A DNA stretch of 7,217 nt from Clostridia bacterium (GTDB lineage: Bacteria > Bacillota > Clostridia > Oscillospirales > CAG-272), in the NCBI GenBank assembly GCA_900770145.1, contig CAAGJL010000141.1:1-7217 (forward strand), read 5' to 3'. This document shows, one piece after another, positions 1 through 5,851 of this stretch. Below the pieces are notes generated by a model, which was not told the DNA's origin, did not search any database, and saw only the letters and a list, made by a program, of their open reading frames with translations. How positions within the stretch are numbered: position 1 is the first letter of the stretch; each line of letters begins with the position of its first letter. The position numbers were made by a program, and so were the translations under genes.

Positions 1-2
1 AA

Positions 3-1214
3 GCACTGCCTGTATTTGACAATAAACTCGGGCTGTTTGTCCATTGGGGCATTTATGCCATGACCGGCGTGCAGGAGCAGGCGTTTGCCCGGCTGGATCT
101 GCCGCGTGAGGAGTATGAGGCACTGGCAACGCGTTTCAACCCCGTGTGTTTTGACCCGGACGATATTGTATTGCTTGCCAAAAACGCGGGGATGAAATAT
201 ATCTGTTTCACCACCAAACACCATGACGGCTTTTGTATGTGGGATACCAAATACACCGACTACAATATTATGAACACCCCTTACGGCAAGGACGTGCTGA
301 AACAGCTTGCCGACGCCTGCCACCGGCATGGGATGCTGCTTTCCCTGTATTATTCCAACCCGGACTGGCATTGCCCGTATGGGTACAATCCCGCCTCCAC
401 CCACCAGTGGAAAGCGGTCAATCAGGATCAGCCGGACACCGCCGCTTACCGGCAGTACATCAAGAATCAGATAACCGAACTGCTGACCGGCTATGGCGAT
501 ATTTATACCCTGTTTTGGGACATCCCGCCGAAACTGGACGATCCCTCCATCAACGAGCTGGTGCGCCGCCTGCAACCGGGGATTCTCATCAACGACCGAG
601 GCTTTTCCGCAGGAGATTTTTCTACCCCGGAGCGGAACTATAAAAGCAACGCCGTCGAAACCCATAACCGCTTTGTGCATCTGACCGAGGCGTGCAACGC
701 CGTCGGCGAGCAGAGCTGGGGCTGGCGGCAGGGGGAGGATTACCACACCCTGCGCTATCTCACCGCCTCCATCGACCGTATCATGGCAATGGGCGGCAGT
801 TACCTGCTGAACATCGGCCCGATGGCGGACGGCGCAATCGACCCCGACCAGCGGAAGATCATCGAGCGGGTAGGGGACTGGTACCGTCGCGTGGAGGGGT
901 GCCTGGAAGGCTCCGAGCCCGACGCGTTTGACTACCAGGTGAAGGCAAACACGTTCCTTGCCACAAAGAAAAACGGAAAAACCTATCTCCATTTCCCGGA
1001 GGGGCTGGTTTCCTCTGCGGTCAATGTGAAGTTTTATCCCGGCGCGCCGCGCCGCGTGCGTCTGCTCAACACCGGGGCGGAGTTGCCCTTTGCCGTGACG
1101 CCTTTGCCGGAGTATTTTGCCGCCAATGGGATTGCAGAACGCAAATATCTGCACATCGGCGGCATCCCTGCCGACGACCTTGGCGAGGCGGTCGTGCTGG
1201 AAATAGAATGGTAA
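3..1214 (+). CDS. Alpha-L-fucosidase, glycoside hydrolase family 29 (5' truncated by window edge)
   Basis: GH29 enzymes are retaining exo-fucosidases that release L-fucose from glycans such as mucin or milk oligosaccharides. The reading frame is open to the left edge, and the codons before the ATG at 60 encode family sequence (LGLFVHWGIYA at 27-59), so that ATG is internal. About 403 residues are visible; the N-terminus is missing, so a signal peptide cannot be judged. Numbering from the internal Met at 60, the fucose-binding KHHDGF motif is at 53-58. The expected nucleophile is Asp154 in LFWDIPP, followed by INDRG at 177-181, DFSTPE at 186-191, the SWGW motif at 219-222 and the LLNIGP motif at 249-254. 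Glu210, upstream of SWGW, aligns by position with the acid/base of the Thermotoga and human enzymes; this is my inference from memory. A C-terminal beta-rich domain occupies about 285-384, as usual. The product could be intracellular or secreted. The family call is secure; the linkage preference is not readable. Confidence 0.93.
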   Translation, partial: ALPVFDNKLGLFVHWGIYAMTGVQEQAFARLDLPREEYEALATRFNPVCFDPDDIVLLAKNAGMKYICFTTKHHDGFCMWDTKYTDYNIMNTPYGKDVLKQLADACHRHGMLLSLYYSNPDWHCPYGYNPASTHQWKAVNQDQPDTAAYRQYIKNQITELLTGYGDIYTLFWDIPPKLDDPSINELVRRLQPGILINDRGFSAGDFSTPERNYKSNAVETHNRFVHLTEACNAVGEQSWGWRQGEDYHTLRYLTASIDRIMAMGGSYLLNIGPMADGAIDPDQRKIIERVGDWYRRVEGCLEGSEPDAFDYQVKANTFLATKKNGKTYLHFPEGLVSSAVNVKFYPGAPRRVRLLNTGAELPFAVTPLPEYFAANGIAERKYLHIGGIPADDLGEAVVLEIEW

Positions 1215-1236
1215 CGTATCACCCGAATAAAAAGAG

Positions 1237-1242
1237 AGGAGG
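1237..1242 (+). promoter_or_regulatory. Ribosome binding site deciding a GTG start
   Basis: A full AGGAGG lies 9 bases before the GTG at 1252. It fixes this non-ATG start for the zinc-ribbon membrane protein. The first cysteine of the zinc ribbon is residue 3, so any later start would destroy the domain. Confidence 0.85.
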
Positions 1243-1251
1243 TGCCGCGGC

Positions 1252-2907
1252 GTGATCTGCCGACAATGCGGCGCGCAATATGACGGCGCTGTCTGCCCCG
1301 TATGCGGGGCGAAAAACGAAGAAACGCTTTGGAACCCTGCCAAAAGCATGGCGGAAGTGACCGGCGACACCCATACGGAAAGCGGAACATCCCCCGCTCT
1401 GCCGACCGAAAACCCCGCCGGGGGCACCGCTCCCGCCGAGGATTATTTCGCGCCGGAAGCATTCCCTGTCGATACGGTAGGAGGGGAGGACGACCCGCTT
1501 CTGCCCGATCCGATTACCCCCGTTCCCCCCGCTCCTGCCGCGCCGGAACCGGCGAAAAAACCGTCCAGACAGGCGAAAAAGCGGGAAACCAGACGGGAAA
1601 AAGAACGAAAAACCATCGCCGGCGGCTCCGGTAAGCGTCAGCTGCCCGCAAGGCGTGAGCTGATCTTACCCGCCATCGGGTTTTTACTGCCGCTTGTATA
1701 CTTGTTTTTTGATCTGTTTGCGGTTTTGGGGGCGGCGCCGGGAGGCACCGGGCTGTCCGGGTTTCTGAATCTCGCCACCTCCCCTGCCTATAACGCCAAT
1801 ACCGCCGGGGAACTGCTGGACGCGGCGTTCGGTACGGAAAACCCGCTGACTTTGCTTTCGCTTGGCAATTTGTCGCTCTCCTCGTTCCGCGCGCCGCTGT
1901 TGACGGTGGTGATCTGCGTGATGCTCTCCGCACTGACCGGCGTGTTATTGCTGTGTGTCGGCACGCGCCTTCTGCGCGCCCGACTGCTTTCGGATTTTGC
2001 CGTGCTGACCGGTTTTCTCGGCGCGTTTGCCCCCCTTGCGGGGAAACTGGCGTATCTGCTTTCCGCCTGCCGCGGTGGCAGCGCGGCGCTGGAACGCGCG
2101 TCAGCGGAACTGACGCCGTCGCTGGAAGCATGGCTGCTGATGCTGGTTTGTTGTGCGTTTTTGCTTCCCGCCGTGGCAACGCTGAAACGCCTTTCGGCGC
2201 GTGCGCACGGCAAAACGCCGTATACCCCGTTGCTTTGCGAATCCGCGGGGCGAAACTTTGCCCTTGCCAAAACGTTTGCCGCAGTGTTTCTTGCCCTTTG
2301 CCTTTGCGTGGGAGTGCTCTTTTTCGTCGGGCGCGTATACCTGCCGGATTACCGGCTTTCCGCGTGGCGCGCGGGCGACCTGCTGACCAAAACCGGTGAA
2401 CTGCTCCGCACTGCCATTTCCGGTGCGGGGGAAGGGAACCCGGCGCTCACGGTGCTTTCTCTGATTGCCGATTTGTTTTTCCTGATTGCGCTCCCGGTGC
2501 TGGCGATCGCGCTGGTGGTATTGGCGGTGCGGCTGGGGATGATTTTGTTTACCCGAAAGACGCTCTCCTCCAAAAAAAGCCGCAAAAAGCGGGTCAATGA
2601 GGGCAGAACTACCGCCGCCGTGGGGCGGCGCGCGCTCCTGTTGCCCTTTTGGTTCGGTATGGCTTACCGGGTGCTTGCCGGGGCAATGTTATTGTCTTTT
2701 ATGGGCGTGCATCTGGATTTTAACGCCCCCGGGGAAGCGCTGACGATGATTTATCTTGCCCTCTTCGGTGCCGCGTCGATGTTTTCCGTCAGCGGTGCTT
2801 ACGCGCTGCTGGCAGGTATCGGGTTCGTTTTCTGGCACCTCGCCGGCGGGTTTCATAATGCAATGTCCGCGCGGCGCGTGCCTGCGGACAGGAAAGGAGA
2901 AGTATGA
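1252..2907 (+). CDS. Zinc-ribbon polytopic membrane protein of unknown function
   Basis: The 551-residue product opens with a zinc ribbon: Cys3, Cys6, Cys15 and Cys18 (CxxC-x8-CxxC). Residues 25-105 are a Pro/Glu/Ala-rich, probably disordered linker. A strongly basic stretch follows at about 102-135, typical of the cytoplasmic side of a membrane entry. The rest is hydrophobic, with about eight or nine candidate membrane segments near 137-160, 215-240, 246-272, 292-311, 338-361, 399-433, 461-488 and 496-530; the last may be two spans. A basic cytoplasmic-type loop (KKSRKKR) sits at 441-447. The zinc ribbon is therefore probably cytoplasmic. No transporter, kinase or enzyme signature is recognisable. 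The gene starts 37 bases after the fucosidase, and its stop overlaps the start of the lipoprotein gene by 4 bases. This suggests that the two products act together at the membrane. I do not recognise a named family beyond 'zinc ribbon domain-containing protein'. Confidence 0.88.
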   Translation: MICRQCGAQYDGAVCPVCGAKNEETLWNPAKSMAEVTGDTHTESGTSPALPTENPAGGTAPAEDYFAPEAFPVDTVGGEDDPLLPDPITPVPPAPAAPEPAKKPSRQAKKRETRREKERKTIAGGSGKRQLPARRELILPAIGFLLPLVYLFFDLFAVLGAAPGGTGLSGFLNLATSPAYNANTAGELLDAAFGTENPLTLLSLGNLSLSSFRAPLLTVVICVMLSALTGVLLLCVGTRLLRARLLSDFAVLTGFLGAFAPLAGKLAYLLSACRGGSAALERASAELTPSLEAWLLMLVCCAFLLPAVATLKRLSARAHGKTPYTPLLCESAGRNFALAKTFAAVFLALCLCVGVLFFVGRVYLPDYRLSAWRAGDLLTKTGELLRTAISGAGEGNPALTVLSLIADLFFLIALPVLAIALVVLAVRLGMILFTRKTLSSKKSRKKRVNEGRTTAAVGRRALLLPFWFGMAYRVLAGAMLLSFMGVHLDFNAPGEALTMIYLALFGAASMFSVSGAYALLAGIGFVFWHLAGGFHNAMSARRVPADRKGEV

Positions 2908-4454
2908 AAACATTTTTGCGCATTCTCTCGCTGTTGCTGTTGCTTTCCCTGTTTGTCACGCCCTTGGCGTCCTGCACTTCGGTGCGCCACCCTTTGCGGT
3001 ATCTGCGCAAGGCGACGGAGCGCACGCTGGACGACAGCACGATAGGGCAGATCATGCAGGTGCTTGCCGACACCGTGGACGGCGGCTCGCTTTCCTTTTC
3101 GTTCCGCGGGGCGGAAAACGGCTTTTCCGCCGCGGAGGGCACTTTCTATTTCTCCCCCAACGCAGACAGACTCAGTGCCGTCGGTTCCGTCACGCTGGGC
3201 GATAAGACCTATGACGGTGCGTGTTTTCTGAACGAAAAGGAGTTTGTCTTCCGCTCCACGGCGTTCCTTGGTTCCTCCGTGTACGGCATCCCGTTTGACA
3301 CGCTGGAAAAGGATATTGCCGCTTCCATTTTCCGCAACAACAGCGGCACCTCGTATGCCAACCCCAACGTGAACGACGGAACGGCGGGGGACATCCGCAG
3401 TTTTGTCAGTTCCTTTTTTGCTCTGTATGCCGCGGCGGGAGAGATGAAAAGCACCGCGGACGACACGCTGAATCTGTTCCTTGCCGCGCTGGAAGCACGT
3501 GCCAATACGGTGTATTACCGCAAGGACGGGAGAATTTATATGGAGGTCACGGCGGATAACGGCGCGGTTTCCGGGGCACTGCGGGATACCCGCAACCAGT
3601 TGGTCAACAACCGTAAATTCTGCCGCAAACTGCGCGAGTGGGCAAAGAATTATGACGAAATGCTCTCCGCCATCAACCGAGAGGTCAGCGATACTTACAC
3701 GCACAAAGTAGAGTATTTCCTCACCAATGATACGGGGCTGGAAAAACTCTGCACCGCCATTGACCTTGCCCCCGCTTTCACCGTCGGCGTCAATGCCACG
3801 GTGCGAAACCTGACCCGCAAGGCGGAAAAACTCTCCGTCGGGCTTTATCGGGAGGGGACGGCTGTATGGGAGTTTGCGTTTGACGTGTCTGCAAAGGACG
3901 CGGCAACACTCTCGGTTACCGCCGCGGCTGTGACCCGGAAACTGACGCTGACCGGAATCGAAAAAAACAGAAAAACTTTTTCGATGAATTATGAGCTCTC
4001 CTGTCGGACGGCGCTTGGCGAAACCAATACGGCGAGCGGCGCGCTTTCGTGGGATCGTAAAACCGAAAACTACTCGCTGACGATTATAAGAGGCGACGTA
4101 ACCCGCACCGTAGAGGGGGCGTTCTCCCTTTCCGGCAAGCATTGGGCGCTGTCGGCTGACCGCGTGAAAATCGGGGAAGAGGAGTTCCCCTGCGGGCTTT
4201 CCGTAGAGGCGACCGTAGGCGCCAAGGCGCCGGAAGTGCCGGAGTATACCAACTTCTTTGCGGTGGACGGTACGCGTTTTTCACTGACGGCGGATATTTT
4301 GAAGCCGCAGGCGGAACAGTTTAAGGCGGATCTGGAACGCCTGTCCCCCACTCTTTCCGGCACGCTGGAATCCATCTGGCGTATGTTCGGGCTGGACGGG
4401 ATCCTGCCCACCATCCCGAAAGCCGCGGAAGAAGACGCCGTTTCCGGGGAATAA
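2904..4454 (+). CDS. Predicted lipoprotein of unknown function, coupled to the upstream membrane protein
   Basis: The 516-residue product has a type II signal peptide: Lys2 and Arg6, a Leu-rich core at 7-18, then the lipobox LASC with Cys24 as the expected lipidated residue. The mature protein of about 493 residues would sit on the outer face of the cytoplasmic membrane. It has no further membrane segment. The mature part has a more helical region around 165-275 and, from about 285 to 465, alternating polar/hydrophobic stretches that read as a run of antiparallel beta strands. That resembles lipid- or ligand-carrier lipoproteins only in a general way, and no catalytic motif is visible. The ATG overlaps the TGA of the membrane protein gene (ATGA), with AGGAG at 2895-2899. 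Translational coupling and a shared role, such as a membrane complex with an extracellular sensing or binding subunit, are plausible inferences. A strong hairpin terminator follows 9 bases after the stop. I do not recognise the family. Confidence 0.88.
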   Translation: MKTFLRILSLLLLLSLFVTPLASCTSVRHPLRYLRKATERTLDDSTIGQIMQVLADTVDGGSLSFSFRGAENGFSAAEGTFYFSPNADRLSAVGSVTLGDKTYDGACFLNEKEFVFRSTAFLGSSVYGIPFDTLEKDIAASIFRNNSGTSYANPNVNDGTAGDIRSFVSSFFALYAAAGEMKSTADDTLNLFLAALEARANTVYYRKDGRIYMEVTADNGAVSGALRDTRNQLVNNRKFCRKLREWAKNYDEMLSAINREVSDTYTHKVEYFLTNDTGLEKLCTAIDLAPAFTVGVNATVRNLTRKAEKLSVGLYREGTAVWEFAFDVSAKDAATLSVTAAAVTRKLTLTGIEKNRKTFSMNYELSCRTALGETNTASGALSWDRKTENYSLTIIRGDVTRTVEGAFSLSGKHWALSADRVKIGEEEFPCGLSVEATVGAKAPEVPEYTNFFAVDGTRFSLTADILKPQAEQFKADLERLSPTLSGTLESIWRMFGLDGILPTIPKAAEEDAVSGE

Positions 4455-4463
4455 TCTCAACCG

Positions 4464-4502
4464 AAAAAGCACCTCGGCAGAATTTCTGCCGAGGTGCTTT
4501 TT
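4464..4502. terminator. Bidirectional rho-independent terminator between convergent genes
   Basis: The two arms, 4464-4482 and 4484-4502, are perfect 19-base reverse complements around one central base. A realistic structure is about 18 pairs with a 3-base loop. The GC-rich core (GCACCTCGGCAG) is flanked by five A on the left and five T on the right, so transcripts from either strand end the stem in a U-run. It lies 9 bases after the lipoprotein stop and 43 bases after the DUF2130 stop, so it can terminate both convergent units. Confidence 0.93.
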
Positions 4503-4524
4503 GGTCGCGCTTTTCAAATTAGCG

Positions 4525-4545
4525 GCATAGCCTGTCAGGCTACTG
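4525..4545 (-). other. Small hairpin directly behind the DUF2130 stop codon
   Basis: TAGCCTG at 4528-4534 and CAGGCTA at 4536-4542 are a perfect 7-base inverted repeat around one base. GCA/TGC pairing can extend it past a single bulged base. It begins right after the DUF2130 stop. No U-run follows on the minus strand, so it is not a convincing terminator by itself. It could protect a 3' end or be chance. Confidence 0.35.
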
Positions 4546-5847
4546 CTATTCGTTTTCGCCCTTTTTCAACTCCGCAAACTTTGCCGCCATGGTGGGGCTG
4601 TGCGCGGTCAGTTTCTTGATGGTCAGCGCTTCCGCCTTGTTGTTGGCAAGGCGCAGGTTGTTTTCGGAATTCAGCAGGTTATCTTTGATTTTTTGCAGGT
4701 GCTGGATGGATTTGTCAATCTCCTCAATCGCATTTTGAAACCGCTCGCTCGCCAGCCGGAAGTTGCGGGCAAATTTCTCTTTGAAGTCGTTCATATCGTC
4801 CTCAAAATGCGTGATGTCCACATTCTGCGCCCGCGCCTCCGCCAGTTGTTTCCGATAGTCCTCCGCGCGCCGCGCCGCGTTGCGCAGCAGGGTAATCAGC
4901 GGGATGAAAAACTGCGGGCGGATGACATACATTTTCGGGTACCGGTGAGAAACGTCCACAATGCCGGTGTTGTAAAGCTCGCTGTCCGGCTCCAATAATG
5001 TCACCAGCACCGCGTATTCACAGTTTTTCTCATTGCGGTCCTTGTCCAGCTCCTTGAAAAAGTCCTCGTTTTTGTGCTTGGTGCCGGTGGTTTCGGTCTC
5101 GTTTTTCATTTCAAACATAACGGAGATCAGCTCCGCGCCGTCCTCGGTTCTCTCGCGGTAAATGTAGTCGCCCTTGCTGCCGCTGCGGGCGTCGTTGTCC
5201 TTTTCAAAATACGCGTCCTGAAACCCGGTCGCCCGCAGGCGGTTGAACTCGGTCTCGCAATGCTGTTCCAGCGTTTCCCCCACCATTTTGGTGGAAAGCC
5301 GGGCTTTGAGATCTTTGTAAAACCGTATCGTCTCGTCCTTGCTGCGCAGTTGCAACTCAAAGTTTTCCCGCAGATTCTTTTCGCGGAGCTCCCGGTCTTT
5401 TTCCGCCTCGTTCAGGCGGTGATGCAGCTCGTCGATTTCCCGCGCACAGTCGCTGAGCGCTTCTTTTTTCTCCAATTCCGCCGTTTTCTTGGAAAGCGCC
5501 GATTCGCTGTCCTTTGCGGCAAGCACCGCGCGCAGTTTTTCGATTTCCTGCCTGCTTTCGGAAAGCGCCGTTTCCACCGCCAGCTTTTTTTCGGTTTCGC
5601 CTGCCTTTGTGCGCTCCATCAGTTTGGCATTTTCTTCCCGCAGGGCGGCAATTTCCACATCTTTTTTGGCGCGTTCTTCGCTCAGCGCCAGCTCGGTCTC
5701 CTGCTTGTTTGCTTTTTCAATCCCGCGGATCCGCTCGGCAAGTTCGGTGTGAAATTCCGCGTCCCGTACCTCGCGGGCAATCGCCGCATAGCCCGATTCG
5801 TCAATGGCAAAGCACTCGCCGCACTTCGGGCACCGTATCTCTTTCAT
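4546..5847 (-). CDS. DUF2130 (COG4487) coiled-coil protein with PD-(D/E)XK-like motif, coupled to addA
   Basis: The 433-residue product begins with a half zinc ribbon (Cys6, Cys9 in CPKCG). A long charged, heptad-like coiled coil covers about 35-180. The globular conserved part is about 183-325, and a second helical, Asn/Lys/Glu-rich tail runs from 326 to 433. I recognise the globular part as DUF2130. Within it, Glu194 or Glu198, Asp227 in KGDYIY, and Glu246/Lys248 in FEMKNE have the order and spacing of a PD-(D/E)XK nuclease core. A nuclease role is inferred; the family is officially uncharacterised. The start is set at 5847 because GGAGG (5861-5857) lies 9 bases before it and the zinc ribbon follows at once. 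An upstream in-frame ATG at 5883 would add only a basic 12-residue tail inside addA. The gene follows the addA stop by 4 bases, so translational coupling with a double-strand-break repair enzyme is likely. Convergent terminators lie downstream. Confidence 0.9.
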   Translation of the reverse strand: MKEIRCPKCGECFAIDESGYAAIAREVRDAEFHTELAERIRGIEKANKQETELALSEERAKKDVEIAALREENAKLMERTKAGETEKKLAVETALSESRQEIEKLRAVLAAKDSESALSKKTAELEKKEALSDCAREIDELHHRLNEAEKDRELREKNLRENFELQLRSKDETIRFYKDLKARLSTKMVGETLEQHCETEFNRLRATGFQDAYFEKDNDARSGSKGDYIYRERTEDGAELISVMFEMKNETETTGTKHKNEDFFKELDKDRNEKNCEYAVLVTLLEPDSELYNTGIVDVSHRYPKMYVIRPQFFIPLITLLRNAARRAEDYRKQLAEARAQNVDITHFEDDMNDFKEKFARNFRLASERFQNAIEEIDKSIQHLQKIKDNLLNSENNLRLANNKAEALTIKKLTAHSPTMAAKFAELKKGENE

Positions 5848-5851
5848 TGCT

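Noticed and set aside
60..62. ATG at 60 as the true start of the fucosidase
   Set aside because: Upstream codons in the same frame encode the conserved GH29 LFVHWG segment, so the real start lies before the window.
1514..2179. 221-codon minus-strand frame opposite the zinc-ribbon membrane protein
   Set aside because: It is an Arg/Ala/Pro-rich shadow. The plus-strand frame has a zinc ribbon, membrane spans and a good ribosome site.
2853..4142. 429-codon open frame on the minus strand opposite the lipoprotein gene
   Set aside because: It lies wholly antisense to a gene with a ribosome site, lipobox and plausible protein. Its translation is Arg/Gly/His-rich with no recognisable domain. Long antisense frames are expected in high-GC DNA.
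4525..4545. Second intrinsic terminator behind DUF2130
   Set aside because: The stem is short with a very small loop, and no U-run follows on the minus strand. It is kept only as a low-confidence hairpin.
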